Positions 17,541 through 27,034 of a stretch of DNA of 64,000 nt are shown piece after piece (within the stretch, counting starts at the first letter, position 1; every line of letters starts with the position of its first letter). This stretch comes from Clostridia bacterium (GTDB lineage Bacteria > Bacillota > Clostridia > Peptostreptococcales > Acidaminobacteraceae). The notes under the pieces were generated by a model that saw only the letters and a list, made by a program, of their open reading frames with translations, did not search any database and was not told the DNA's origin. The translations under genes were made by a program, and so were the position numbers. The DNA is taken from the NCBI GenBank assembly GCA_016937975.1, contig JAFGVN010000073.1, positions 27,171-91,170 on the forward strand. Direction: 5' to 3'.

Positions 17541-18730
17541 GGATTTTAATTTTAAATCACTTTCCCCTTGAAGGATCAGGGAGTGGGATTTATACAAAGA
17601 ACTTAGCACGAGAATTAAGTGAAATGGGTCATGATGTGAAAGTCGTTTTTCCTGAAATTGAGTCGGTATCCTTTGATGCATTTGAAACAAGAGTGATTAT
17701 GTTCAAGGGACCAGAAACTCAAGCCCCAGAAATTGATTATAATTTTCCTTGCTTTACATCACATCCAAGAAGTATCAATACATATTATGACTTATCACAA
17801 GAACAACTTGAGGCCTATGTAGATAAATTTGTTGAAGTGACTAAGGAAGAAGTAGAAACGTTTAAGCCAGATGTGATACATGCTCAGCATCTATGGATTA
17901 CACCTTATGCCGCTTCTTTAACAGGCGTTCCATATATCGTTACTGCCCATGGCACGGATTTAAAAGGTTTTGTTAAAGACAAGCGATATCATAAATATGC
18001 CTTGGAAGGGGCTAAGAAAGCAAAGAAAATTATCACCATCTCAGAACAAGTGGATGAAGAAGTGACAGCTTTGTATGGTGTGGAAAAAGAACGTAAGGTC
18101 CTTGTCTTAAATGGTTATGACGAGAACCTCTTTAAAGTTAAACCTTTAAAGAGAAGTGAGATCTTAAGTGATTTCAACATCTTCGAAGAACCTGATTATA
18201 TCGTTTCATTTGCAGGTAAGCTCACACATTTTAAAGGTGTTGATGTGCTTTTGAAAGCTGCAAAGATTTATGAAAGAGCTATTGATGGGAATGTGTTAAC
18301 TTTAATTGCAGGTAATGGAGAATTATATGAGGAACTTCATACCTTAAAAGAGCAATTGCACCTCCAACATGTGAGATTTTTAGGACATGTCAATCAAAAT
18401 CAACTGGTTGATTTATATAATATTGCTGATGTGAGTACAGTACCATCCAGAACAGAACCTTTTGGGTTGGTTGCCATTGAAGCCCTTGCTTGTGGGACGC
18501 CTGTAGTAGGAACCAATCAAGGTGGATTACCTGATTTTCTCATTCCAGAAGTGGGTACATTAGTGCCAGTAGATGATGATATTGCCCTTGCAGATGCAAT
18601 TGTAAAAGAAATAAAAACAGCGGACAAGGAAAAGAGAGCGAATGAAGCGGCAGCCTATGCGCTTAAGAATTTCTCTTGGAAGAAATCTATTGGCGTAGTC
18701 GCTGAATTATATGAAAGTGTCATGAAATAG
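17537..18730 (+). CDS. Family 4 glycosyltransferase
   Basis: 397 residues. The GT-B fold is evident: an N-terminal domain starting MRILILNHFPLEGSGSG (glycine-rich acceptor loop), TAHGTDL near 140, and the C-terminal donor domain with FAGKLTHFKGVD near 220 and the E-x7-E motif EPFGLVAIEALACG near 310. It transfers sugar from a nucleotide donor to an unknown acceptor. Its start overlaps the previous gene's stop by four bases (ATGA), and the GalU gene in the operon points to UDP-glucose or a derivative as donor. Confidence 0.85.
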   Translation: MRILILNHFPLEGSGSGIYTKNLARELSEMGHDVKVVFPEIESVSFDAFETRVIMFKGPETQAPEIDYNFPCFTSHPRSINTYYDLSQEQLEAYVDKFVEVTKEEVETFKPDVIHAQHLWITPYAASLTGVPYIVTAHGTDLKGFVKDKRYHKYALEGAKKAKKIITISEQVDEEVTALYGVEKERKVLVLNGYDENLFKVKPLKRSEILSDFNIFEEPDYIVSFAGKLTHFKGVDVLLKAAKIYERAIDGNVLTLIAGNGELYEELHTLKEQLHLQHVRFLGHVNQNQLVDLYNIADVSTVPSRTEPFGLVAIEALACGTPVVGTNQGGLPDFLIPEVGTLVPVDDDIALADAIVKEIKTADKEKRANEAAAYALKNFSWKKSIGVVAELYESVMK

Positions 18731-18742
18731 AAAGGAGTATAT

Positions 18743-20485
18743 ATGCGTACTACAGTTGTAATTCCAAGCTATTGGAGTAGAGTAGATAACGCTTGGCAGC
18801 CGGGTGATGCGGTTTATGATCATCCAACACCAATCAATGGTGAAGGCACTTTGGGTAGAACTTTGGAAAGTATGAAAATACTGAACAACAAGAAATTCAA
18901 ATTGGTTATTCCTATTTGTCCTACCTGTAAAGAAGTTGAAGAAGCAGCAGAGAAGAGAGTGCGTGAAATTGTTGAGAAGGCAGATTTGAATATTGAAACT
19001 TATATTTTTACAGCTGAAAATCTGAGAACAATTCGAGGGATCTTAATTGAGAAAGGTATGAAAGATGATCAAGTAAACCTTTTGAATATTCACGGCTATT
19101 CCAATGTTAGAAATATCTGTTTGTTTGTATCACATATTTTATCTTCTGAGGTGACTATTCTTATAGATGACGATGAGAATTTTGAAAATCCAGACTTTAT
19201 TAATATGGCAAAAGAATACATAGGGAAAAGGGTCTATGGTAAGGGCGTCTATGGTGTAGCTGGTTATTATCTCAACAAGTATGATGAGTTTTATGATGAT
19301 GTGGAAATGGTGCCATGGATGACTTATTGGGATCGGTTTGGTTCTAAAACAAAAGCCTTTGATAAGATTATTTCATGCGATCCAAGATTGAAAGTAACAC
19401 CGTTTGCTTTTGGTGGTTTGATGGTCATTCATAAGAACTTATTTAAAACAGTAGCCTTTGACCCTGATGTGACTCGTGGTGAAGATATTGATTATTTAGT
19501 CAATGCCAAAATGTTTGGTTTTGATTTCTTCTTGGATAATAAACTAAACATCAAGCATTTACCACCAAAGAAAAATCATCCAATCTGGAAGCGTTTTAGA
19601 GAAGATATCTATCGTTTCTTGTATGAACAAGCAAAAATAAGATCTCAAGTAGAAGTGAACAATATGACGATGGTTAAAGCGAAAAACTTTGATCCATATC
19701 CAGGCGACTTTTTAAAAGACGATTTAGAGGACAAAATTTACAAAACCAATGTTCTCTTGGCTTTGGAATATTTAGCAGATGGAGACATAGAAGGATGTAA
19801 GGAATCTATCAAGAATATTTATTTAAGTAAATATGAGGCCATTCCAAAAGATGATCCATTTACCAAATATAGACGTGTTCAAAAAATCTGGACACAGATT
19901 ATGGAAATGACCAGTAAAGAAAGAACGGTCATCAGAAGAGTCATGGAGGAAAACAATCTTTCACATTCTTTAAGATCTTTACAGGATATTGAAATATCTT
20001 CATTATCCAAAGAGGAGATTATATTAAGAATCAAGCACTTTGAAGACTTTAAGGATTTAGATGAAGCTGAATTAAAATTACTTGCAGATATCACGAGTGT
20101 GAGAGGTTATAAACAAGATGAAATTGTCTTCCAGATTGGTGATACAAATTTGGAATTTATGATGATCATCAAAGGCTGTGTAAGAATTTCCAAATTTAAT
20201 GATTCCAATGAAGAAATTACCTTGGCAAATATCTGCAGTAATGGTGTAATCGGTGAAACTTCATTGATTAAAGAAAAATACAATGTTGTAGGTATTGCAG
20301 ATGAGTTTACTGAAATGCTTGTTATGAAAAAAGAAGATTTGGAAGGGCTGATTGCTTCAGATCCTAAACTAGGCGTCAAAATGCTTTACATTATTTTGGA
20401 AAGACTGTATTATAAACTCAATAAAACGAATCTCTTGTATCGAGATAAAATTATGCAAGAAGAAGGTCTACCAGAAATGAATTAG
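18743..20485 (+). CDS. GT-A glycosyltransferase fused to cyclic nucleotide-binding domain
   Basis: 580 residues, with AAAGGAG upstream. The N-terminal part (about 1-280) is a glycosyltransferase-like domain: TVVIPSYWSR at the start, ILIDDDENFE near 145 and FGGLMVIH, then RGEDIDYLVNA near 235, echoing the first gene of the operon. A helical linker (about 290-430) follows. Residues about 440-560 are a CRP/cNMP-binding beta-barrel (GYKQDEIVFQIGD, IIKGCVRISK, GVIGETSLI) without a following DNA-binding helix-turn-helix. This suggests an enzyme gated by a cyclic nucleotide. The activity itself is inferred. Confidence 0.7.
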   Translation: MRTTVVIPSYWSRVDNAWQPGDAVYDHPTPINGEGTLGRTLESMKILNNKKFKLVIPICPTCKEVEEAAEKRVREIVEKADLNIETYIFTAENLRTIRGILIEKGMKDDQVNLLNIHGYSNVRNICLFVSHILSSEVTILIDDDENFENPDFINMAKEYIGKRVYGKGVYGVAGYYLNKYDEFYDDVEMVPWMTYWDRFGSKTKAFDKIISCDPRLKVTPFAFGGLMVIHKNLFKTVAFDPDVTRGEDIDYLVNAKMFGFDFFLDNKLNIKHLPPKKNHPIWKRFREDIYRFLYEQAKIRSQVEVNNMTMVKAKNFDPYPGDFLKDDLEDKIYKTNVLLALEYLADGDIEGCKESIKNIYLSKYEAIPKDDPFTKYRRVQKIWTQIMEMTSKERTVIRRVMEENNLSHSLRSLQDIEISSLSKEEIILRIKHFEDFKDLDEAELKLLADITSVRGYKQDEIVFQIGDTNLEFMMIIKGCVRISKFNDSNEEITLANICSNGVIGETSLIKEKYNVVGIADEFTEMLVMKKEDLEGLIASDPKLGVKMLYIILERLYYKLNKTNLLYRDKIMQEEGLPEMN

Positions 20486-20494
20486 GGGGACACA

Positions 20495-21364
20495 TTGAGT
20501 GTAAAAAAAGCAGTCATCCCTGCGGCTGGTTTTGGTACTAGGTTTTTACCTATGACTAAGGCTACGCCAAAGGAAATGTTGAATATAATTGATAAACCTG
20601 CCATTCAGTATATTGTAGAAGAAGCAGTTCAATCGGGTATTGAAGAAATTCTCATCATCACCATGCGCAACAAATCATCTATTGAGAATCACTTTGATGC
20701 ATCACCTGAATTGGAATCCATACTCTTAAAACAAAATAAAGAAGCCTTGTACAAAAAAACCCAGGCAGTTTCTCAATTAGCTGATATCTTTTACAAAAGA
20801 CAAAAAAACATCAGTGGTTTGGGACAAGCAATTCTAGAAGCAAAAGCTTTTGTAGGTAATGAACCTTTTGCTGTCTTGTTAGCCGATGATCTCATTGTCA
20901 GTGAAGTTCCTTGCTTAAAGCAACTCATCAGCATCTTTGAGGATAAGAAGGCTTCAACTATTGGTGTTCAAAAAGTTGAAAGTTGGGAAGTGGAGAAGTA
21001 TGGGATTGTGGAAGGCACAGGAGCAGACCATAAACTTCTTAAAGTAAAACATCTTGTTGAAAAACCTTTAGAAGAGGATGCGCCAAGTGAAATGGCCATT
21101 TTAGGACGCTATGTCTTAACCCCAGGTATTTTTGAAATCCTCGAAAACACAGAACCTGGGTATAACGGTGAATTACAACTTACAGATGCACTGAATACTT
21201 TGTCTAAAAAAGAAGAGGTTTATGCTTTTCAATTTGATGGAACAAGATTTGATTTAGGAGATAAGTTAGGTTATCTAAAAGCAACTGTAACCTTAGCCTT
21301 ACAGCATGAAGAACTACAAGATGATTTCAGAGTTTTTATAAAGAACCTCAGTAAAAATCTTTAA
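20495..21364 (+). CDS. galU: UTP-glucose-1-phosphate uridylyltransferase
   Basis: 289 residues from TTG 20495, preceded by TAGGGGGA. It has the nucleotidyltransferase signature IPAAGFGTRFLPMTKATPKEM at its start and VEKP and LTDAL motifs later, with the normal length for GalU. It makes UDP-glucose from UTP and glucose-1-phosphate for surface polysaccharides or glycolipids. It is the last gene of the glycosyltransferase operon and presumably supplies the donor for the upstream enzymes. Confidence 0.93.
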   Translation: MSVKKAVIPAAGFGTRFLPMTKATPKEMLNIIDKPAIQYIVEEAVQSGIEEILIITMRNKSSIENHFDASPELESILLKQNKEALYKKTQAVSQLADIFYKRQKNISGLGQAILEAKAFVGNEPFAVLLADDLIVSEVPCLKQLISIFEDKKASTIGVQKVESWEVEKYGIVEGTGADHKLLKVKHLVEKPLEEDAPSEMAILGRYVLTPGIFEILENTEPGYNGELQLTDALNTLSKKEEVYAFQFDGTRFDLGDKLGYLKATVTLALQHEELQDDFRVFIKNLSKNL

Positions 21365-21391
21365 TCCCAAGCAAGGCTTGGGATTTTTTTG
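21363..21391 (+). terminator. Terminator after galU
   Basis: A 10-bp perfect stem AATCCCAAGC/GCTTGGGATT with loop AAG overlaps the galU stop and ends in a T run. Confidence 0.92.
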
Positions 21392-21405
21392 TTAAGATTT
21401 TGCTC

Positions 21406-22077
21406 CTATTTTTTTATGCGATGTCCAGCCTTCTTAATACATGCGCGTGCGAGAATAGCAGTTGGATCAATAAAACGAGGACCCTTGAAAATCAAAGGAA
21501 GCTCCGTACAACCCAAGATGACCGCATCGACATTTAAAGCGGAAAGTTGGATCTGGATTTCTTCGACCTCATGGGAATTGACTTTACCGTACTTTTTATA
21601 ATCATAAATCAGTTTATGTATTTTTCCCTTTAGGATCTCATTGGGTTCTAGTAATTCAGAATTCTTAAAGCAGTTTTGATATAAATTTGAAGCATAAGTC
21701 CCTTGAGTTGCCAATAGAAGCACTTTCTTTAAATTGTTTTTAAGAATATAGTGATAAGTTTCCTTGATCATATGGATAAGAGGTGTAGAAATTTTCTCTT
21801 TGATTGCTTCATAAAAAAAATGAGCTGTATTACAAGGTATTGCAATGTAATCCACTTTTAATGATTCCAGACGTTTTGCTGCCTCTAGGATATATTCAGA
21901 GGGATTATGCTCGCCAGTAAGAATATAGTGACTTCGATCTGGAATCCTTGCATGGTTGTCAATAATGATATGGACATGATCTTGATCCTTAGTCACATGT
22001 GTTTGCTTTATGATTTTATGAAACAAATCAAGAGTTGCTTCTGAACCCATCCCTCCTATAATACCGATTGTTTTCAT
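21406..22077 (-). CDS. Aspartate/glutamate racemase family protein
   Basis: 223 residues; start at 22077 is preceded by GAAGGAGG. The start MKTIGIIGGMGSEAT is typical of the amino-acid racemase family, and the two catalytic cysteines are in IPCNTAHFF near residue 81 and LGCTELPL near 192. Cofactor-independent racemisation of aspartate or a related amino acid is likely; the exact substrate is uncertain. A divergent LysR gene 91 bases away probably regulates it. Confidence 0.85.
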   Translation of the reverse strand: MKTIGIIGGMGSEATLDLFHKIIKQTHVTKDQDHVHIIIDNHARIPDRSHYILTGEHNPSEYILEAAKRLESLKVDYIAIPCNTAHFFYEAIKEKISTPLIHMIKETYHYILKNNLKKVLLLATQGTYASNLYQNCFKNSELLEPNEILKGKIHKLIYDYKKYGKVNSHEVEEIQIQLSALNVDAVILGCTELPLIFKGPRFIDPTAILARACIKKAGHRIKK

Positions 22078-22087
22078 AAATACCTCC

Positions 22088-22116
22088 TTCATAGGAACAG
22101 TTTATCCTGTTATAAT
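22088..22116 (+). promoter_or_regulatory. Possible promoter in the racemase-LysR divergent region
   Basis: TTCATA (22088-22093) and TATAAT (22111-22116) are spaced by 17 bases and face the LysR gene. AACAGTTTATCCTGTT at 22097-22112 is a short dyad over the -10. LysR regulators usually bind such divergent regions. Confidence 0.4.
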
Positions 22117-22168
22117 TAATATGAGAAATACTTTGTTTGCCTATTATTAATACAAAAAGGATATAAAT

Positions 22169-23023
22169 ATGGATTTTAAAAAACTGATTTATTTTGTAAG
22201 TGTTGCAGAAAACTTAAGTTATTCAAAGGCAGCTGAGAAATTGCATATGTCACAACCTCCCTTAACTTATCAAATAAAACTGTTGGAGGACGCTTTGGGT
22301 GTGTCTTTATTTAAACGAACGACTCGTCGTGTGGAGCTGACAAAGGCAGGAGAAATTCTTCTTGAAAGAGCACGACAAATATTAGAGCTCATTGAACTCA
22401 CAACGGAAGAAATCAAGCAACATCAATTAGAAAAGAAAATCTTAAAAATTGGTTTTGTTGCTTCTTCAGCGGCACTCTTATCGCCAAAGAAACTAAAAGC
22501 ATATCATGAAATTCATGGTGATGTTCATTTTCATCTGAAAGAGGGGAGTACTTATGAGGTTTTAGATGATCTCAATCATGGCTTAGTAGATGTGGGTTTA
22601 GTAAGAACACCCTTTAACGGTGAAAATTATGAAATTACATACTTATCAGATGAACCGATGATTGCTGTCAGTTTAAATCAGATGAAAACATCTTTAAAGT
22701 TGGAGGATTTGAAAGATGTGCCTTTGGTTTTAGATAAACGCTTTAAAACCCTCATTATGAATTCTTGCATCAAAGAAGGTTTTATGCCATCTATCATATG
22801 TGAGGGAGAGGATTCAAGGTCCTTATTGTCATGGGTAGAATCTGGTCTGGGTGTTGCCATCTTGCCTTACAGTGGTAGAAAATTCATGTCAGAAATGTTG
22901 ACCTATGGCTTAATCAGTTCGAAAGCTTTGGTGACTAAAAGTGCTATTGTAAGAAGAAAAGAAAATGTTTATGAAGATTATTTAGAGGATTTCATTGGCA
23001 TTTTAAAACACCCAGCAGAGTAA
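22169..23023 (+). CDS. LysR-family transcriptional regulator
   Basis: 284 residues. The N-terminal winged helix-turn-helix (about 1-60, FVSVAENLSYSKAAEKLHMS, QPPLTYQIKLLE) is followed by a periplasmic-binding-like effector domain (about 90-280). It is transcribed away from the amino-acid racemase gene, which is its most likely target. The effector is unknown. Confidence 0.9.
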   Translation: MDFKKLIYFVSVAENLSYSKAAEKLHMSQPPLTYQIKLLEDALGVSLFKRTTRRVELTKAGEILLERARQILELIELTTEEIKQHQLEKKILKIGFVASSAALLSPKKLKAYHEIHGDVHFHLKEGSTYEVLDDLNHGLVDVGLVRTPFNGENYEITYLSDEPMIAVSLNQMKTSLKLEDLKDVPLVLDKRFKTLIMNSCIKEGFMPSIICEGEDSRSLLSWVESGLGVAILPYSGRKFMSEMLTYGLISSKALVTKSAIVRRKENVYEDYLEDFIGILKHPAE

Positions 23024-23033
23024 CTGGGTGTTT
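23006..23033. terminator. Bidirectional terminator-like hairpin between lysR and pepV
   Basis: The 10-bp stem AAACACCCAG/CTGGGTGTTT spans the LysR stop, between convergent genes. T runs are short on both strands (TTT and TTTT), so efficiency is uncertain. Confidence 0.55.
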
Positions 23034-23039
23034 GTAAAC

Positions 23040-24428
23040 TTATTTTGCAAGTTCATAAATAGCTGAAGCATAAATTTGAGCAGTCTTTACAAAATTATCA
23101 ATTGAGATAAATTCATTCTTTTGATGGGCCAACTCTGGATCCCCAGGGAATACACCACCAAAGGCTACTGCATTTTTCATGGCTCTTGCATAAGTGCCGC
23201 CACCTGTTGTTGTTGGTTCACTCATGTCTCCTGTATGTTCACGATAAACCTTCATTAAGGTTACAATTAATGGATGATCCTTAGGAAAGTATATTGGTTC
23301 CATATGATCGAGAAGCTTATATTCCAGGTCAATGGGCTTGAAGCTTTCTTTAATGCCATTTTCTACATCTTCAAATGGTGTTGTAATTGGATAACGTGTA
23401 TTGATGATCATCTTTACACCTTCAGGCGTTAAATCAATTTTACCCACATTGTATGTCAATTTACCTGAATCTTCATCTTCAAAAGCACAACCAGCTCTTT
23501 CACCATTGTACTCACGACCAATGATCATTTCATAGTATCGAATAAAACCTGAAAGGTCACCAATTTCAATGTCTAAAACATTGATAAAATCCAAAAGTAC
23601 TGCGATAGCATTTAATCCTTTTTCAGGTGTTGATCCATGAGCAGAAATGCCTTTAGAATGGATGGTGGTAATACCATCTTTTCTCTCAAGGGTTAATTCA
23701 CCACCACGGTCTTCCATGTAAGCACTTACAAATGAATCAATGTTGTAGGTTTCTCTAATCTTTGCTTCTGCCCAGTCGGGAACCATGTTGGCTGCATTGC
23801 CGCCTTTAATACTTAATACTTCAATGCCTCCATCAATTAATCTTTCTTTAAAAGCTTTAGAAGCTTCGAAAACCATGATCCCTTTTTCGCCATGACATGC
23901 TGGGAAATCAGAGTCCGGTGTGAAAGCCAAATGAGGTGTTGCTTCGTGGTCCAAGTAGTACTTTATACCTTTCCAACCGGTTTCTTCATTTAATCCAAAA
24001 ATTAATCGAACCCGCTTATTGAGTTTTACCCCAGAATCTACTATGGCTTTCATAGCATAAAGTGATGCAATGGCAGGACCTTTGTCATCTAAAGTGCCTC
24101 TTCCAAAGACTTTTCCATCAACGATTTCACCACCATATGGATTGTAATCCCAACCTTCTCCTGCAGGCACAACATCTAAATGAACAAGAATCCCCACGAT
24201 TTCATCGCCTTCTCCTATTTCAGCATGACCTGCATAATTATCAACATTTTTTGTTTTAAAGCCTAATGATTCTGCTAAGTTTAAAGTATACATTAAGCAG
24301 TCATGTACATCCTTGCCAAAAGGCATGTCACCATCAGGCTGTCCTTCTACAGAAGGAAATTTCAAAATATCTTGTAATGAAGTCACCATTTGACTTTGCA
24401 TATCTAATATTTTAGTGTTAAAAATCAT
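23040..24428 (-). CDS. pepV: Dipeptidase PepV (M20 metallopeptidase)
   Basis: 462 residues, normal length for PepV/Sapep; start preceded by AAAGGGGG. Metal-site motifs are visible: GILVHLDVVPAGEGWDYNP near 80, GRGTLDDKGPAIASLYAMK near 110 and NEETGWKGIKYY near 147. A lid domain occupies the middle and the C terminus has TTGGGTYAR. It is a cytoplasmic zinc dipeptidase releasing amino acids from short peptides. Monocistronic. Confidence 0.9.
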   Translation of the reverse strand: MIFNTKILDMQSQMVTSLQDILKFPSVEGQPDGDMPFGKDVHDCLMYTLNLAESLGFKTKNVDNYAGHAEIGEGDEIVGILVHLDVVPAGEGWDYNPYGGEIVDGKVFGRGTLDDKGPAIASLYAMKAIVDSGVKLNKRVRLIFGLNEETGWKGIKYYLDHEATPHLAFTPDSDFPACHGEKGIMVFEASKAFKERLIDGGIEVLSIKGGNAANMVPDWAEAKIRETYNIDSFVSAYMEDRGGELTLERKDGITTIHSKGISAHGSTPEKGLNAIAVLLDFINVLDIEIGDLSGFIRYYEMIIGREYNGERAGCAFEDEDSGKLTYNVGKIDLTPEGVKMIINTRYPITTPFEDVENGIKESFKPIDLEYKLLDHMEPIYFPKDHPLIVTLMKVYREHTGDMSEPTTTGGGTYARAMKNAVAFGGVFPGDPELAHQKNEFISIDNFVKTAQIYASAIYELAK

Positions 24429-24550
24429 GATATCCCCCTTTTCTTTCGCTCTGATAATATTGTAGCTTTTATAAGTTGTTTTTTCTAGTATCTATCACAA
24501 GTTTGGTTGAGTTAAAGAAAAAAAGGTATAAATGAAACGAGGAGATTAAT

Positions 24551-25813
24551 ATGAATATTTTACATATAGATAATAGCAGAATGATTCATGCTGCTTCTAA
24601 GGAATTGGTTGAAAGTTTAAATCATTTGTATTTTGGTGCACAAAATGTAAGTGAAGCCTATGAAATATTAAGTGAGCATAAAATTAATATCATTATCACA
24701 GGGCTAGAAATGTCAGATTGTGATGGTGAAGAGTTTATTCGAAATCTAAACAACTCTCCCTATAAGAACATTCCTGTAGCTGTTTTAACTTCAACAGACA
24801 GTTTTGAGTTGCGTCAAAAATTATTTGAACTGGGTGTTGTTGATTATCAATTGAAGCAAAACTTCACATTAAAAAGATTGAAATCTTATGTAGAAGCTTT
24901 GGCGATTAGTGATGAACTCATTATGACACTCAGAAGATTTAAAGTAGCAGTGATTGACGATTCGGTATTAACCATTAATGTCATCAAGAACATTTTTAAT
25001 TTAAATCAGGTTTTTAATGTCGATTATTTTTTTGATGTCAAAACCCTTGTTGAAAGTGAGATGAATTACGATTTATATATTGTGGACTTAGTTCTGCCTG
25101 AAACCAGTGGAGAAGAATTGGTTTTGAAGTTAAAAGAAGAAAATCAAGAAAGTATCATCATTATGATTTCTTCTACGTCAAATTACAAAACCATTTCCCA
25201 TGTTTTGAATCTTGGAGCCAATGATTTTATCGTTAAACCCTTTGATGCCAATACCTTCATCATTCGTATCAAGTCCCATATTCGTAATCATTTGCTCATG
25301 AAAGCTTTAGAAGAGAAAAATAGAGAGTTGTTAGAGCTTTCTGTAACAGATGGTTTAACGAAGGTCTATAATCACAGACACATTGTTCAAGTCTTGAAAG
25401 ATGAAGTGAATCGCTCAGAAAGATATAATCATTCTCTTTCCATTATATTATTAGATTTAGACAATTTTAAAAGCGTAAACGATACTTATGGTCATCAAGT
25501 CGGTGATCAAGTTTTGATAGAGGTTGGAAAAACAATCAAAAATAACATTAGAGAAGGCGATGTTATTGGGCGCTATGGTGGAGAAGAGTTTCTAGTCATT
25601 TTGCCAGAGACCACTTTAGAAGGTGCTATTGCTGTAGGGGAAAAACTCAGAAAAGCCATAGCATCCATAGTCTATGAAGAGAAAAAGTTAAATACCACAG
25701 TTAGTGGTGGAATTGCCATTTTTAATCACTTTGACTTCAGCAGAATGATTCGTATTGCAGATATCAATTTATATCAGGCAAAAAAAGACGGAAAAAACCG
25801 AATTGTATGTTGA
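24551..25813 (+). CDS. Double-receiver diguanylate cyclase, PleD-like
   Basis: 420 residues: receiver 1 (about 1-118), receiver 2 (about 130-245) and GGDEF domain (about 258-420). The active site is intact (GGEEF near 346), and an RxxD inhibitory site (REGD) lies five residues before it. Receiver 2 has DDS and the acceptor aspartate in YIVDLVLPE. Receiver 1 has glycine in place of the acceptor aspartate (IIITGLEM) and only one acidic-pocket residue, so it is probably a dimerisation adaptor, as in PleD. It makes c-di-GMP in the cytoplasm. Confidence 0.9.
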   Translation: MNILHIDNSRMIHAASKELVESLNHLYFGAQNVSEAYEILSEHKINIIITGLEMSDCDGEEFIRNLNNSPYKNIPVAVLTSTDSFELRQKLFELGVVDYQLKQNFTLKRLKSYVEALAISDELIMTLRRFKVAVIDDSVLTINVIKNIFNLNQVFNVDYFFDVKTLVESEMNYDLYIVDLVLPETSGEELVLKLKEENQESIIIMISSTSNYKTISHVLNLGANDFIVKPFDANTFIIRIKSHIRNHLLMKALEEKNRELLELSVTDGLTKVYNHRHIVQVLKDEVNRSERYNHSLSIILLDLDNFKSVNDTYGHQVGDQVLIEVGKTIKNNIREGDVIGRYGGEEFLVILPETTLEGAIAVGEKLRKAIASIVYEEKKLNTTVSGGIAIFNHFDFSRMIRIADINLYQAKKDGKNRIVC

Positions 25814-25864
25814 TGCTTCTGAAGTATGTTATAATAATTGAGGAATTAAAATAGAGAGGTAAAT

Positions 25865-27034
25865 ATGGAGCAAATTTTAAAATTATTAGAGACAACAATA
25901 AAAGAAGAAAAGTTAATCTATGCTGTGTTCAGTAATATCAGAAAAGGTGTTGATAAGGAATTTAAAAAATTAAAAATCAAGCCTGTTTTAATAAAAAACG
26001 AAAGAAAGTGGCATTTCGAGTATGAATATGACACCAAGGTAACACATGAGAATCTAAGTGATGTGGAAGCCATTGATATCGCTTATGGTTTATGTGCTAC
26101 ATATTTCAAGCAGGCCATGATTTATGCCTTAGATGCAGACTATCAGATTCTTTTGAGTAAAAAGGGGATTCCTAAGATTCTGAAAAAAGCACCTTCAAGA
26201 AACACATTTGATTTATCTCATAATCGAAAAAAGAACTATATTATAGAAGAAAATGTGCCAAACCCATTTTTACATGCACTAGGTGTTATGAATGAGAAGG
26301 GACAAGTGAATAAAAAACGCTATGATAAGTTTAGGCAGCTTAACAGGTATTTGGAAATTATTTCAGATTGCGTTCCCCATTTAGACACAACAAAAAAGAT
26401 TCAAGTGGTTGATTTTGGTTGTGGGAAAGCCTATTTGACTTTTGCAATGTACTATTATCTCGTTGAAATGCTTCATTTAGATGCAGATATTATTGGACTA
26501 GATTTGAAAACAGATGTAATTGAATATTGTAATGATCTCGCCAACAAATTAAAATATAAAAATTTGCATTTTGTTCAAGGGGATATAAAAAGTTTTGCTG
26601 GCTTAAATCATGTGGATATGGTTGTATCCTTACATGCTTGTGATACCGCAACAGATGAATCCTTGGCAAAGGCCATTGAGTGGGATGCCGATGTGATCTT
26701 GGCAGTGCCTTGTTGCCAACATGAGTTGTTTAAAAAAATGCACAACCCGATAATGGCAAGTATGGAGAAACATGGCTTGATTAAAGAAAGACTGTCATCC
26801 TTAATTACAGACAGTATTCGGGCAAATGTTTTAGAAATTATGGGTTATAATACTCAAGTGTTAGAGTTTATTGATATGGAACATACGCCAAAGAACATTT
26901 TGATTCGGGGCTATAAAACTGGACAAATCAATGAAAGTGCAATAAAAGAGTATAAAGAGTTTAAACATTTCTGGCATGTGCAGCCCTATATTGAACAGGC
27001 TGTTGGGAAAACATTACAAGAAAGGATTAAGTGA
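25865..27034 (+). CDS. SAM-dependent methyltransferase (Methyltransf_32-like)
   Basis: 389 residues. An N-terminal domain of unknown function (about 1-150) precedes a Rossmann methyltransferase with the SAM-binding loop VVDFGCGKAYLTF near 178 and a VSLHACDTATDE motif near 253, then AVPCCQHEL. That combination is typical of the Methyltransf_32 family. The substrate is unknown; nucleic acid is plausible. Its stop overlaps the acetyltransferase start (GTGATG). Confidence 0.75.
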   Translation: MEQILKLLETTIKEEKLIYAVFSNIRKGVDKEFKKLKIKPVLIKNERKWHFEYEYDTKVTHENLSDVEAIDIAYGLCATYFKQAMIYALDADYQILLSKKGIPKILKKAPSRNTFDLSHNRKKNYIIEENVPNPFLHALGVMNEKGQVNKKRYDKFRQLNRYLEIISDCVPHLDTTKKIQVVDFGCGKAYLTFAMYYYLVEMLHLDADIIGLDLKTDVIEYCNDLANKLKYKNLHFVQGDIKSFAGLNHVDMVVSLHACDTATDESLAKAIEWDADVILAVPCCQHELFKKMHNPIMASMEKHGLIKERLSSLITDSIRANVLEIMGYNTQVLEFIDMEHTPKNILIRGYKTGQINESAIKEYKEFKHFWHVQPYIEQAVGKTLQERIK

